A stretch of 64,000 nt of DNA from positions 2,283,293-2,347,292 of the forward strand of contig NZ_CP147020.1 in the NCBI RefSeq assembly GCF_037126435.1. Reading direction: 5' to 3'. A program made the position numbers and the translations under genes. The stretch comes from Bernardetia sp. ABR2-2B. GTDB taxonomy: Bacteria > Bacteroidota > Bacteroidia > Cytophagales > Bernardetiaceae. Below, piece after piece: positions 9,139 through 18,434 of the stretch. Under the pieces are notes generated by a model that made no database searches, was not told where the DNA came from, and worked only from the letters and a program-made list of their open reading frames with translations. Position 1 is the stretch's first letter. Every line of letters begins with the position of its first letter.

Positions 9139-9187
9139 AAATAATCCTTATCATTTTCAGCTTCCACTGGAGATATAAGGATTATTT
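9139..9187 (-). terminator. Rho-independent terminator after the Cas4-like gene
   Basis: Perfect 13-base arms (AAATAATCCTTAT at 9139-9151, ATAAGGATTATTT at 9175-9187) with a 23-base loop. On the minus strand the stem is followed by a T-run, so it fits termination of the gene ending at 9214. Confidence 0.75.
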
Positions 9188-9213
9188 ATTTGTTAGAAAA
9201 GTAGTAAATAGAT

Positions 9214-10119
9214 TTAAAAAATCGTTTTTGATTTCTGACAATACGCCATAAAATCGCACTTATAAGGCGAGAGACAATGCTCTCCCATTTCTACTTTTGG
9301 CTCTTCACTTTTAAGAATCTTTTTGAAATTTTGTATCAATGAGTTCATATTTCCTATTCTTCCTTCCAACTCATCTTTTACATCAATTACATTTCCTTCG
9401 TTATTCTCATCTCTCAAAACAACATTAAACGTATTGATTGCTTTTTCTCCAAACTTCTGTTTGCAAATAAAATACTGAATTGCCAAATCATTCCAAATTA
9501 CGTCCTGCATATAAATATGAGATTTGATTTCATAAAAATTATACAGGTTTTCGCCTATTTTATCCACTACATCGCACATTACAAAAACGTCACTCTCTAT
9601 AAAAGTAGCTTCAAAAAGAGTTATTGTCTCATTAGTTGAAAGTAAAAAATCTGTATAAGAAGGAAAATAACTAAAATTAAAACCTAGATTTTCCTTTATA
9701 TTGATGCCATCTTCAAAATTTTGTTCTCTAAAAAGGTCTTCAAACTGATGTCCTTTTTTGAAAAGTGCTAACGTTTTTCTGCTATGTGGAGTACGTTCTT
9801 TTTTCTTATGTTTATCTAAATACAGATATTTTATACATTGTTTTCCTTTGACGAATGAAGATTTTGAAAGATTCCAGTCTTGATATTTTAAATTTGACTT
9901 TGTTTGAGGGTGGTTTCTTTTTAGTTCTTTTGCTTCATCTATTTTTACTTCCAAAAGACCAATCAAACGCAAAGGGTATTTATTTATTCCTTTGTACTGC
10001 TTGAGTTTTTTGACTGCCTTTTGATAATTGAGAACACTAAAATTATAGTCTTTCATTTCGAAAGCTATCTTTGCTAGTTTTATCGAATTGCTGTCTATGA
10101 ATTTTATGTAATCGTTCAT
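9214..10119 (-). CDS. Cas4/RecB-like PD-(D/E)XK nuclease with Fe-S cysteines
   Basis: A 301-residue protein. The nuclease core has H124 (GHQFEDLF), D183 (MCDVVDK) and E197-I-K199 (NFYEIKS), the order expected in RecB/Cas4-type PD-(D/E)XK enzymes. Four cysteines, C95 (GKQCIKYLY) and C282, C288, C294 (spacing C-x5-C-x5-C at the C-terminus), fit the one-plus-three pattern that holds a 4Fe-4S cluster in Cas4, AddB and DUF2779-type proteins. The first ~75 residues are helical and TPR-like and are not part of the nuclease core. No cas genes or CRISPR repeats lie nearby, so a role in CRISPR adaptation is not supported; a DNA end-processing or defence role is possible. It stands alone, with a terminator behind it. 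Confidence 0.68.
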   Translation of the reverse strand: MNDYIKFIDSNSIKLAKIAFEMKDYNFSVLNYQKAVKKLKQYKGINKYPLRLIGLLEVKIDEAKELKRNHPQTKSNLKYQDWNLSKSSFVKGKQCIKYLYLDKHKKKERTPHSRKTLALFKKGHQFEDLFREQNFEDGINIKENLGFNFSYFPSYTDFLLSTNETITLFEATFIESDVFVMCDVVDKIGENLYNFYEIKSHIYMQDVIWNDLAIQYFICKQKFGEKAINTFNVVLRDENNEGNVIDVKDELEGRIGNMNSLIQNFKKILKSEEPKVEMGEHCLSPYKCDFMAYCQKSKTIF

Positions 10120-10186
10120 TTTTTAGTAATTATTTACACTATTTAAAATATAGAAAAATTAATAACTCAAAACTCATATTTTATTT

Positions 10187-10876
10187 CTATCTCATCCAAC
10201 CTTCTACAATATAATTCCTTTCAGTTATTTTATACTCTTTACCATTTTTTGGGCTGAACCAAAGTTCAATACGTCCTGCGTACTTATCTCCAAACGAACC
10301 TTCGTAAATTGTAAATTCGCCAGTATAAATTTGGTTAGTAAAATCTTCTACTGATATTTTAGAGCTTCTAGTTATTCTTTCTTCTGATAACCTATCATTC
10401 GATGTTATTTCAAAAGCCTTAATATAAAAATAGCCTAATTCCTTAGGTTTAAAATCAGTATAATAGGTATAGATTCCAGGTTGAAAATAAGAGCCAATAA
10501 TTAAATTATTTTTAATTAAATCTTCTTCAACTAACTTTTCTGTAATAGGCTCATAAATTTCTATTCCTTTAGGAATTTCTTTATCTACACCATAATTATC
10601 AGGAGGAGAAAGTATGAATAAAATAGAAATAAAAAAGAGCAAACAAAAAGATACAATAATTTGAAATACTGCTGGAATCCACTTTTTTGTTACTAAGTGT
10701 ACTAAACTTGATAAAATAGTACCAAGGAAGTTTATAAAAAATAATGACAGTGATAAATCAATTATCCAATCTTTTTTGATATGAGGCGTAAAAATGACAA
10801 TAAGAAGTGGAATCATATAAAAACAAAGTGGAATCCACCAAACTGTAAAATATTGTGTTAGTTTTTCTTTAATCAT
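10187..10876 (-). CDS. Membrane protein of unknown function
   Basis: A 229-residue protein with about three hydrophobic segments in the first ~110 residues (around residues 14-32, 40-60 and 73-93) followed by a soluble part of ~120 residues rich in beta-prone sequence (YFQPGIYTYYTDF, GEFTIYEGSFGDKYAGRIELWF). I do not recognise a family. The topology suggests an inner-membrane protein with a periplasmic or cytoplasmic C-terminal domain. It starts 9 bases after the stop of the OmpA/PD40 gene on the same strand, so the two are probably cotranscribed. Confidence 0.6.
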   Translation of the reverse strand: MIKEKLTQYFTVWWIPLCFYMIPLLIVIFTPHIKKDWIIDLSLSLFFINFLGTILSSLVHLVTKKWIPAVFQIIVSFCLLFFISILFILSPPDNYGVDKEIPKGIEIYEPITEKLVEEDLIKNNLIIGSYFQPGIYTYYTDFKPKELGYFYIKAFEITSNDRLSEERITRSSKISVEDFTNQIYTGEFTIYEGSFGDKYAGRIELWFSPKNGKEYKITERNYIVEGWMR

Positions 10877-10885
10877 ACTAATTTA

Positions 10886-13009
10886 TTAATAACTCAAAAT
10901 CTTAAATTCTACTCTACGATTGAGTTTTTTACTTTCCTCATCTCGCTTTCTTGTAATTGGATTTGTACTTCCGTACGGACGAGTTTCGATACGTTTTTTA
11001 TCAATCCTTTGTTTGACCAAATACTCTTGAATCACCTTTACACGCAGCGCAGAAAGCTTCATATTCATTGTCGGTATTCCTTCAAGGTCAGTGTGTCCTT
11101 CTACTTCTATTTTTATAGTCGGATTTTCTAACATAAAAATTACCAAACGGTCAAGCTCTGGATAAGATTCTGTCAGAAGTTCATTTGTTCCTCGTTTGAA
11201 AAAGACATTATTTAATCTAATTTTCTGACCTACTTCTATCGGTGTAAGGTATAAATCTCGTTTTATTTCCTTATAAACTTCATTTCCTGTCGCATCAATA
11301 TTTTCACTTACCGAAACAAAACCTCTTGATTTTGCCAAAAACCCATACTTAGAATTTGGTGGTAATGCTATTTTATAACTTCCTGTTTGTGGGTCTGCTT
11401 GTGCTGTTCCTGCTTCTTCTCCTGATGGTAACATTTCATAGAAGATTTCTGCACCAATAGGTTCTTTCGTTTTGGAATTATAAACTGTTCCTGAAATAAG
11501 CAAAATTGGATCTGGACGCACTTCTACATGAAGTTTTGCACGATAAATATCTAATTCAGAAGCAGTATTTTTATCTGAATGCTTAGACGATGCAAAATAA
11601 GCATATTCTCCACTTGCATCAATAGAATAACCTGCATCCCAACCTGTCGAATTAAGTACATTTCCTAAGTTCATAGGCTCACTCCAGTTTGTCCACGTAT
11701 CATCTAACCTACGACTAACATACATATCAAAACTTCCATAACCACTACGCCCATCAGAAGCAAAATAAAGCGTTTTATTATCTGATGAAAGAGTAGGTGT
11801 AATTTCAGAAGCTGCTGAATTGAGCATCGCACCCATATTTTTGGGAACAGACCACGAATTATTTCTTTGTAAAAAACTAACATACAAATCCCTAGAACCG
11901 AAAGTATCCTCCCTACGAATTGCCATAATCAAGACTTTTCGGTTAGGAGAAAGGCAGATTTCTGCATATTTATCTGTATTATAAAAGTCTTTTATTTTTA
12001 ATGGCTCTGGAAATGACCACGAACCATCAATCGTTTTATAAGAAATAGAAGCTCCTTGTTCCATCTTACCAGAAGGTAAATACGCATTGGCAAGTAAAAT
12101 AACATTTCCGTCAGGCGTAACCGAACAAACATAATTATGCTGATTATTATTTACTGGTTCATCTAATCGTTGTGCTTCACTCCAAACTGTATCTGAAATA
12201 TGGCGAGAAAACCAAACATCATCATTTTCTTTTCCTGCTGAAATAGAAGGCATATTTTTGGGGTGGTCTTTTCTATCAAAAAAAAGTGTTTTGCCATCAG
12301 GAGAAATAACAGGTAATATTTCACTATATGGCGAGTTTACTGTTTGTGGAAGGCGTTGAGTTTCATTGAAAGGAATATCCTTTGTGATATTTATTTCTGC
12401 TTTTATAAAAGTATCATTTTCCGAAATTCCGATAGCATCTATATTATTCCACCCTCCAACATCAATTGTATTGAGTTTTATTTTTACAGCCTTTACTCTA
12501 TAATTTGTTTTCTTTTTTAGAAAAACATTGAGCATTCTACCTTGCGTGGAGGAAGGTTCTGTACGTTGGTTTTTATAAATTAAATGCGCTTTATCTTCCA
12601 AATCATAGAGAATAATTGCTGAAACAGCACCTGCGCCAAAACTTTCTGCAACAGCTACTTGCTTTACAAAAATAGCTTTTTCAAAACCTACTTTTATCCA
12701 CTCATCTTGACGAGCTTCTGGACGAGCAGGAGACCAAGCACACGGACTTTGCCAAACAGCAGGTAATACATTTGGCTTACCTAAAATCTGTTTTGCTGTG
12801 TGTTGTGTAGGATTATTTTCATCAAAATATTCAGAAGAAAAATCAATTACTTCGTTCGCCCAAAGAACATTTGTGTCGTCTTGTGCCTTTGCTAAAGAAG
12901 ATAAAAAAAGAATTCCGAAAAAAAAGAAGAACAAAGAAAAACTGACTTTTCTTAAAAAAGAAAAAAAATCAGCTAAATAATTATTCAAAAAGTAAAGTAT
13001 TGATTGCAT
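10886..13009 (-). CDS. OmpA-family protein with PD40 beta-propeller
   Basis: A 707-residue envelope protein. A signal peptide (FFFFFGILFLSSLAKAQ) is followed by a ~170-residue N-terminal domain, then several PD40/WD40-like repeats (ISPDGKTLFFDRKD, LSPNRKVLIMAI, LSSDNKTLYFASDGRSGYG, DASGEYAYFASSKH), a carboxypeptidase regulatory-like insert (VYNSKTKEPIGAEIFYEM) and a C-terminal OmpA domain that binds peptidoglycan (EVEGHTDLEGIPTMNMKLS..., ending NRRVEFKI). Such Bacteroidota proteins tie the outer membrane to the cell wall, and some are linked to type IX secretion (PorE-like). The long hydrophobic leader makes the exact start slightly uncertain. It is followed closely by a small membrane protein gene. 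Confidence 0.85.
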   Translation of the reverse strand: MQSILYFLNNYLADFFSFLRKVSFSLFFFFFGILFLSSLAKAQDDTNVLWANEVIDFSSEYFDENNPTQHTAKQILGKPNVLPAVWQSPCAWSPARPEARQDEWIKVGFEKAIFVKQVAVAESFGAGAVSAIILYDLEDKAHLIYKNQRTEPSSTQGRMLNVFLKKKTNYRVKAVKIKLNTIDVGGWNNIDAIGISENDTFIKAEINITKDIPFNETQRLPQTVNSPYSEILPVISPDGKTLFFDRKDHPKNMPSISAGKENDDVWFSRHISDTVWSEAQRLDEPVNNNQHNYVCSVTPDGNVILLANAYLPSGKMEQGASISYKTIDGSWSFPEPLKIKDFYNTDKYAEICLSPNRKVLIMAIRREDTFGSRDLYVSFLQRNNSWSVPKNMGAMLNSAASEITPTLSSDNKTLYFASDGRSGYGSFDMYVSRRLDDTWTNWSEPMNLGNVLNSTGWDAGYSIDASGEYAYFASSKHSDKNTASELDIYRAKLHVEVRPDPILLISGTVYNSKTKEPIGAEIFYEMLPSGEEAGTAQADPQTGSYKIALPPNSKYGFLAKSRGFVSVSENIDATGNEVYKEIKRDLYLTPIEVGQKIRLNNVFFKRGTNELLTESYPELDRLVIFMLENPTIKIEVEGHTDLEGIPTMNMKLSALRVKVIQEYLVKQRIDKKRIETRPYGSTNPITRKRDEESKKLNRRVEFKILSY

Positions 13010-13086
13010 AGCACAAATATAGACAAAGAATAGAAATAGAGAATAGAAATAAAAACGTTAAAAATTATTTCCTTTTTGCTATTTGT

Positions 13087-13608
13087 CTAGTCCCAATCTT
13101 GAGCCACAAATTTCATTCTTTTTCCATCTTCTGAAGAAAGTGTCAAAAAGTGTCCCTCTAGTTTATAAGTTATCATATCAGCAAGATTTTTTCCAAAACT
13201 AGCTTCTAACTCCATATTTTCTTGACAAGCTTTTCTAGTCATTCCTATTTGAGAAAACATTATATTATTACTCAAATTTGTTTTTTCATTTGTAGAAACA
13301 GCAAAAAATATATTGTTACAACCCATAAAAGCACTTCCTTGTGCAAGTCTTTTACCTTCTAAGTCTGTTGTAATTTCTCTTAGTTTGGTAAGGTCTAGTT
13401 TTGCTCCTGCTTTTGTAAAGTCAGCTTTTGAAAAATTACTTCCTTCGTTTACGTTCATATCTGTCAGCATCCAAACTCTAGCAAGTTTTTCGTTTTCAGC
13501 AAGATTTGATGTCTTTTTGTTGCTCTTACAGCTTGAAAATAAAAGAGAGCTTGAGAAAAGAAGAAAAACAATAAAAGTAACAGATAAAAAAATGGATTTG
13601 ATGCGCAT
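13087..13608 (-). CDS. META-domain (HslJ-like) lipoprotein
   Basis: A 173-residue lipoprotein with a signal and lipobox ending SSLLFSSC. The body matches the META/HslJ fold: GSAFMGCNNIFF, then IMFSQIGMTRKAC and a late YKLEGHFLTLSSEDGKRMKF. META proteins sit in the envelope of many bacteria and have been tied to heat, drug or surface phenotypes, but their molecular job is not known. It is located between the OmpA/PD40 gene (78 bases) and the C39 exporter gene (70 bases), all on the minus strand, so it may be cotranscribed with the exporter; nothing in it points to a role in peptide export. Confidence 0.78.
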   Translation of the reverse strand: MRIKSIFLSVTFIVFLLFSSSLLFSSCKSNKKTSNLAENEKLARVWMLTDMNVNEGSNFSKADFTKAGAKLDLTKLREITTDLEGKRLAQGSAFMGCNNIFFAVSTNEKTNLSNNIMFSQIGMTRKACQENMELEASFGKNLADMITYKLEGHFLTLSSEDGKRMKFVAQDWD

Positions 13609-13678
13609 TATTTAATTTAATTTTGAATGAAAAATAATAATATTCTTCTCTCTAAACCAGCTTGTTCTGAATAATGTT

Positions 13679-15895
13679 TTACCCTGCTAATTCTAATTGA
13701 TTTTTGACAAGATTAAAATACATTCCTCGTTTTTCTACTAACTCTTCGTGTGTTCCGATTTCTTTTATTTTCCCTTTTTCTAAGAAAATAATTTGGTCTG
13801 CATTTTTTACTGTACTAAGTCTGTGTGCTATAATAATTTGAGTTTTAGACTCTCCAAAACGTTGCAGGTTTTCTGAAATTACTTTTTCATTTTTAGCATC
13901 AAGAGCAGAAGTAGCTTCATCGAAAAATAAATAATCGGGATTTTTATAAACAGCACGAGCAATCAGTAAACGCTGTTTTTGTCCTTGACTTACACCTTCG
14001 CCTGATTGTCCTATTTTGGTATGAAAACCTAAAGGCAATGTTTGGATATGCTCATAAATATTAGCTGTCTGCGTAGCTTTTATAAGATTATTTTGTGTCG
14101 GACGTTCATCTCCTAAGGCAATATTTTTGGCTATACTTTCCGAAAAAATAAAACCTTCTTGCATAACCGAACCAATAGTAGCACGCCAAACCGAACTACT
14201 AAGCGCAGTCAGAGGAAGCGAACCAACTGTAATTTGTCCACTCTGAGGAATATAGTATTTTAGTAAAAGTTTTAAGAGTGTTGTTTTTCCACTTCCACTT
14301 TCTCCTACGATAGCTGTTGTTTTTCCTGCTGGAATATGTAATGTCAAATCGTCTATGGCTGGTTGGCTGTGTGGCGTTCCGTATCTGAATGTTACGTTTT
14401 TGAGATAAATATCTTTTGAGTTTTCGCCTTCTGGAAGCTCTTTAATAAGAAAATCTTCTGAATCTTCATCTTTTTGTTCGTGAATTTCTGCCAAACGTTC
14501 CAAACTCAATTTTGCATCTTGTCCTTGCTGAACAAAATTAACGGATTGAAGCAAAGGAACTTCCATTTGTCCCAAAACTTGCTGTACTGCCATCATCATT
14601 CCTAATGTCATACTTCCTTGGATGACTTCATAAGCAGCCCAAAAAGTAATGATTATATTTTTGAGTTCGTTGATAAAACCTCCTCCATATTGTTGAAATT
14701 GACTAAGACGCAAACTTTGCACCGACAGTTTGGCTCTCTTTACCTGCAAACGTTCCCATTCCCAACGCTTCTCTTTCTCAAAATTATTGAATTTAATTTC
14801 TGCCATTCCTTGTACAAGTTCTACCTCGTTACTTTGTGTAGAAGAGGAAAGCGCAAAACGTTTGTTGTCCAAGACTTTTCTTTTTTTCAAAAAAAGCAAA
14901 ATCCAAGTAATATATAAAGCACTTCCTGCCAAAAAAAGTAAGAATATAACAGGACTATAAATAATTACTAATATGCCAACTGAAAACAAACTCGCTAAAG
15001 AAAAGATAAAATCTAATAAAGTCCCACTCAAAAACTGCTCAATTCGTTGATTATCTTGCATTCGTTGCAGAATATCTCCTAAGTTTTTTGATTCGAAAAA
15101 GGGCAAAGGCAAACGAATCATTTTAGCCAAAAAATCAGATACAATCTGTATATTCAAGCGAACAGATAGTTGCAATAGAATCCAACTTCGGATAAGATTA
15201 ATAAAGTTTTTGGATAGAAAAAATAGTAGTTGAGCTACCAAAACAACATAAACAAAAGAGAGATTTTTTTGCTGAATACCTGTATCGACGAGAGCTTGGG
15301 TAAGTAAAGGCAAAAATAGTGAAAGTAAAGTAGCACCTAAAAGTCCTAAAAACAGTTGAAAGATAATTGCTTTGTAAGGCTTTAAATAATTCAATAAATA
15401 ACCAAAAGAAGCTTTGCTTTCCTCTACATCCTCTTGAGTATCAAAATCAGGGGTTGTTTCTATTAAAAGCGCAATCCCTGTTTCTTCTCCCTGTACTTGC
15501 TCTTCTTTTTCTGCTCCACCAGCTTGAATCCACGCTTTTTTAAACTCTTTGTGTGTGTACTGCAAAAGCTGTGAAGCTGGGTCGGCTACAAAAACTTTTT
15601 TATTTGTGATTTTATAGACCACCACAAAATGATTTTGATTCCAATGCGCTATAAAAGGAACAGGTTTTTCTTCTATCAAACTCTCAATATCTATCTGAAC
15701 GGCAAGGGTGCGAAGTCCAATATTTTCGGCTGCTGTAGCAATTCCCAACAGAGAAACTCCTTGTTTGCCTATGTACGAGTTTTCTCTAAGAAAAGGCAAT
15801 GAAAAACTCTTTCCATAATACTTTGTAATCATTTTCAAACACGTAGGACCACAATCCATTTGGTCACGCTGCTTGATATGAGGGAATTTTGCCAT
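13679..15895 (-). CDS. C39 peptidase-containing ABC exporter for double-glycine-leader peptides
   Basis: A 738-residue peptidase-ABC transporter. Residues 1-~130 form a C39 cysteine peptidase with the triad C15 (DQMDCGPTCL), H89 (NQNHFVVVYK) and D105 (VADPA); such domains cut leaders after Gly-Gly. A six-helix membrane domain follows (~165-440) and then an ATPase with Walker A GESGSGKTT, an unusual signature GVSQGQKQR, Walker B YLFFDEATSALD and the switch histidine IIIAHRLSTV. It would cleave and export the four precursors encoded on the other strand. The first precursor is divergent, 369 bases away, and the HlyD adaptor that such exporters need in Gram-negative cells is at 27446. All catalytic residues are present. 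Confidence 0.92.
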   Translation of the reverse strand: MAKFPHIKQRDQMDCGPTCLKMITKYYGKSFSLPFLRENSYIGKQGVSLLGIATAAENIGLRTLAVQIDIESLIEEKPVPFIAHWNQNHFVVVYKITNKKVFVADPASQLLQYTHKEFKKAWIQAGGAEKEEQVQGEETGIALLIETTPDFDTQEDVEESKASFGYLLNYLKPYKAIIFQLFLGLLGATLLSLFLPLLTQALVDTGIQQKNLSFVYVVLVAQLLFFLSKNFINLIRSWILLQLSVRLNIQIVSDFLAKMIRLPLPFFESKNLGDILQRMQDNQRIEQFLSGTLLDFIFSLASLFSVGILVIIYSPVIFLLFLAGSALYITWILLFLKKRKVLDNKRFALSSSTQSNEVELVQGMAEIKFNNFEKEKRWEWERLQVKRAKLSVQSLRLSQFQQYGGGFINELKNIIITFWAAYEVIQGSMTLGMMMAVQQVLGQMEVPLLQSVNFVQQGQDAKLSLERLAEIHEQKDEDSEDFLIKELPEGENSKDIYLKNVTFRYGTPHSQPAIDDLTLHIPAGKTTAIVGESGSGKTTLLKLLLKYYIPQSGQITVGSLPLTALSSSVWRATIGSVMQEGFIFSESIAKNIALGDERPTQNNLIKATQTANIYEHIQTLPLGFHTKIGQSGEGVSQGQKQRLLIARAVYKNPDYLFFDEATSALDAKNEKVISENLQRFGESKTQIIIAHRLSTVKNADQIIFLEKGKIKEIGTHEELVEKRGMYFNLVKNQLELAG

Positions 15896-15930
15896 CTTAT
15901 ATTTTCTATGTACTACAATTTATTTTGCAG

Positions 15931-15938
15931 CAAAAGTA
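15931..15938 (-). promoter_or_regulatory. Candidate -7 element for the C39 exporter
   Basis: On the minus strand the sequence reads TACTTTTG, matching the Bacteroidota -7 consensus TAnnTTTG, about 35 bases before the exporter start codon. No clear TTTG -33 element was seen at the expected distance. Confidence 0.45.
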
Positions 15939-16109
15939 ATGTAAAAATTTGAAATAGGGAAAAATAACGTTTGTTTTATCTAAAAAATAATCTTACTTAC
16001 TCTAAACAACTTATTTTTAAACCCTCTAATTTATCTAAATATATAGATATGTATTCTAATAATGCAATTATTTTTAATCATAAAAACCTGATTATCAAAT
16101 ACTTAAAAA

Positions 16110-16264
16110 TAAATTCAAAAATAATATAGATTTCGATTAGGAATTACCCCCCCCCATTTTATTACATTTGTGCTATCAAACTTACTCAAGTAGGTATTCT
16201 AGAAACTCCTTAAGAGCAAATTTTGATAATCAATTTTTAATTATAAATTTTAAATCATATTTTT
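16110..16264 (+). promoter_or_regulatory. Constant promoter block upstream of precursor 1, with nine-C run
   Basis: This block recurs almost unchanged before precursors 2 and 3. It contains GATTTCGATTAGGAATTA, a run of nine C (16147-16155), the -7 element TACATTTG (16163-16170), then a conserved leader region (ACTCAAGTAG..., CTAGAAACTCCTTAAGAGC, TTTTGATAATCAATTTTTA) up to the start codon. A TTTG -33 element is absent at the usual spacing; the C run lies in that spacer. The rest of the gap (15896-16109) is AT-rich and also serves the divergent exporter. Confidence 0.7.
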
Positions 16265-16501
16265 ATGAACTCGTTAAAGAAAAAATTTGGTAAGTTTGCT
16301 GTTTCTAGGAAAGAAGCAGATAATGTTACTGGTGGTTTTATAGATATTGATCCTTGGGATGATGGTGGTAGTGGAGGATGGGGAGGTACTGTCTATCATT
16401 GTTCAGCTAACAATGGGGACACACTTACTACTTCTAGTGTGCAACGAGCTGGAAGATGGTGTCAAGAAAGAGAACAATACGGAGCTACTTGTAGTAGTTA
16501 A
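16265..16501 (+). CDS. Double-glycine-leader peptide precursor 1 (Gly/Trp-rich core, 3 Cys)
   Basis: A 78-residue precursor. The 24-residue leader begins MNSLKKKFGKFAVSRKEAD and ends in Gly-Gly; V-12, E-8, A-7 and V-4 relative to the cut occupy the positions used by C39 peptidases. The predicted 54-residue core starts FIDIDPWDD, has a glycine- and tryptophan-rich segment (DDGGSGGWGG) and three cysteines, an odd number that leaves one free or allows a dimer. The core resembles no peptide I know. A hairpin with a T-run follows, then the first TlpA-type lipoprotein gene 82 bases after the stop. I infer a C39-processed, exported peptide; toxin or signal activity is not shown by the sequence. Confidence 0.85.
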   Translation: MNSLKKKFGKFAVSRKEADNVTGGFIDIDPWDDGGSGGWGGTVYHCSANNGDTLTTSSVQRAGRWCQEREQYGATCSS

Positions 16502-16529
16502 AACCCTTTGTCATTTTATATTATATATT

Positions 16530-16566
16530 CAACCTTTTAGTCATTATTCTATTAGGTTGTTTTTTT
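16530..16566 (+). terminator. Hairpin with T-run between precursor 1 and its lipoprotein
   Basis: Arms CAACCT (16530-16535) and AGGTTG (16554-16559) followed by seven T. The stem is short, so I expect partial termination: much precursor mRNA and less read-through into the lipoprotein gene. Confidence 0.55.
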
Positions 16567-16583
16567 CTACACAAAAAATTAAA

Positions 16584-18434
16584 ATGAAATATAATACATT
16601 ATTTATAATAATTATGTTTGCGTGTTATGCTTGTGAAGCAAATGAACAGAAAACAAATTTACAAACGACTATATTACCTAAGGAAATATACGAAGGAGAA
16701 GAAATTACTATTTTAGCTATTGATTCATTAATAAATATGGATATTAACGAGGATAGTCTATTTTTTCATCTTTATATTAGTATGCAGAATGCTGTAGAAT
16801 ATAGAGAAGAAGTTATTCGTATGACAAATGGAATTGGAAAAATAGTTATCCCTAAAGGAGCAGCTTATCTACAAGGTTACTTTTATACAGCTAATGATGC
16901 AGATTACACAGAGTATATACAAGAGATAAGAAGTAAAAATAGTCAAAAAATAGTCAAAAATGCCTTTTTATATCAACGAACTGATACCTCTTTTCTATCA
17001 AAAGAATTAGAAAGTAATCCTGATAATCTCTTAGCTTATTCACAAACAATAATAGGAATGGGAGAAAATCTTTATTTAGGAATGATAAGTGATACTGCTT
17101 TAGTAGAGAAAGCAAACGAATATTTGTCCATTGTAAAACAAAAGGCAAATGTAGAAAAAGCAAGTGATTTGCAGAGTTTAGTAGGACTTTATGCTTTTTC
17201 TAAAGATTTTGAACATTCAAGAAAGATTATATTAGAGATGTTTAATAAATACCCAAATTCGTATGAATTTGCAGGAGCAGTACATGATTACATGTGGGCA
17301 GAACAGGTATTTAGAGAAGGGGAACAGGATTATGGCAAGTTTACAGATTCTATCAAAAATCAAGTAGCTAAAAAGTATCCCAATTCTCCTTTTGCAGTAA
17401 TGACTACGGAAGACGGAAATCAAACAAACAGAAACCTTAAAAAATTTTCTAAAGAAAATATTCTAAAAAATATTGAATTGTACTCACAGTTTAAGCCAGA
17501 AAATATTTACCTAAACGAAAATAGAGCTAGAATAAATACCGAGTTGGGTAATATAGAAGAAGCAAAGCAAAATGCCAAAGACTATCTACAAGCAGTTCAA
17601 AATAACCAATTTATTCATTTAGCTCCATCGTCAAGACAATCTCAGAAAAATAGACTTCATAAAACTACTTATTTAGGAAATGCTTATCTATTATTTGCTC
17701 AAATAGAGCAAAAAGAAGGAAATACAGATGCTGTTCTTAACTACATGGATAGTGCATATGATTCTTATAAAAAAGAAACTGCTAGTTTTAGATTATTTCA
17801 TATTAATAATATTCTCAACAAGAAATCTACTATTCAAAAAAATGAAGGGTCATATAACCAAGCCCTAAAAACCTACGAAACCCTCTATCAAGAAACCAAA
17901 GACGACAGAGTTTTGGATTCTATAAAAGTCCTCTTCAAAGAAACGGAGCAAGAAAAAGGCTTTGAAAACTATGCTAAGAATCTAAAAGAGAGAGTAGAAA
18001 ATCAAAATACAGAACCAAAAAAACTGGCTGCTGATTTTTCTATCAAAGATATGAGTGGTTATGAAATAAAATTATCGGAGTGGAAAGGACGAGTAGTAGT
18101 GCTTAATTTTTGGGCAAACTATTGTCTCCCGTGTGCAAAGGAAATTCCATTTTTGAATAAAATATGGAGAGAAACCCAAACCGATGAGATTATCTTCTTA
18201 GCTGTTACCAAAAATACACCACTTGAAGTAACACGTTTTGCACAGCGACAAAAAGAAATGTTTAGTTTTGCTATTCTTCCAAATGCAAAAGAATTAGCTG
18301 ACGTTTATGATGTAAACCTTGTTCCTACTACGATTGTCATCAACAAAAAAGGAGAAATTGTACATAGAGAAAGTGGCTTTAGTGGAAATATAGATAAATT
18401 GAAACAGGTAGTTTTGGAAGAATTGTCTAAGTAA
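16584..18434 (+). CDS. TlpA/thioredoxin lipoprotein 1 of the peptide cluster
   Basis: A 616-residue lipoprotein. Start 16584 gives a lipoprotein signal (MKYNTLFIIIMFACYAC); the frame extends upstream into the precursor gene, but that part is not translated sense. An N-terminal beta-rich domain (to ~110) carries ILPKEIYEGEEITILAIDS and IPKGAAYLQGYFY; a long helical TPR-like part follows; residues ~470-616 form a TlpA-type thioredoxin domain with C514-L-P-C517 (NFWANYCLPCAKEIPFL). TlpA proteins reduce or rearrange disulfides in the periplasm. The last ~190 residues are almost the same as in lipoproteins 2 and 3, whereas the N-terminal two thirds are diverged. Position behind a cysteine-containing precursor suggests it acts on, or protects against, that peptide. 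Confidence 0.82.
   Translation: MKYNTLFIIIMFACYACEANEQKTNLQTTILPKEIYEGEEITILAIDSLINMDINEDSLFFHLYISMQNAVEYREEVIRMTNGIGKIVIPKGAAYLQGYFYTANDADYTEYIQEIRSKNSQKIVKNAFLYQRTDTSFLSKELESNPDNLLAYSQTIIGMGENLYLGMISDTALVEKANEYLSIVKQKANVEKASDLQSLVGLYAFSKDFEHSRKIILEMFNKYPNSYEFAGAVHDYMWAEQVFREGEQDYGKFTDSIKNQVAKKYPNSPFAVMTTEDGNQTNRNLKKFSKENILKNIELYSQFKPENIYLNENRARINTELGNIEEAKQNAKDYLQAVQNNQFIHLAPSSRQSQKNRLHKTTYLGNAYLLFAQIEQKEGNTDAVLNYMDSAYDSYKKETASFRLFHINNILNKKSTIQKNEGSYNQALKTYETLYQETKDDRVLDSIKVLFKETEQEKGFENYAKNLKERVENQNTEPKKLAADFSIKDMSGYEIKLSEWKGRVVVLNFWANYCLPCAKEIPFLNKIWRETQTDEIIFLAVTKNTPLEVTRFAQRQKEMFSFAILPNAKELADVYDVNLVPTTIVINKKGEIVHRESGFSGNIDKLKQVVLEELSK
17870..18434 (+). repeat. Constant thioredoxin block, copy 1
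   Basis: About 560 coding bases, starting near the codons for TYETLYQETKDDRVLDS, that recur with few differences at 20276-20840 and 22767-23331. Together with the next intergenic block and leader they form a constant unit of ~940 bases. Confidence 0.85.

Noticed and set aside
9214-10119. Assignment as CRISPR-associated Cas4
   Set aside because: No Cas1, Cas2 or array nearby; the motifs fit the wider Cas4/AddB/DUF2779 class, so only the class is claimed.
16347-16583. Long upstream extension of the first TlpA lipoprotein frame, overlapping precursor 1
   Set aside because: The extension reads out of frame through the precursor gene and lacks a signal; the ATG at 16584 gives a proper lipoprotein signal like those of the paralogues.
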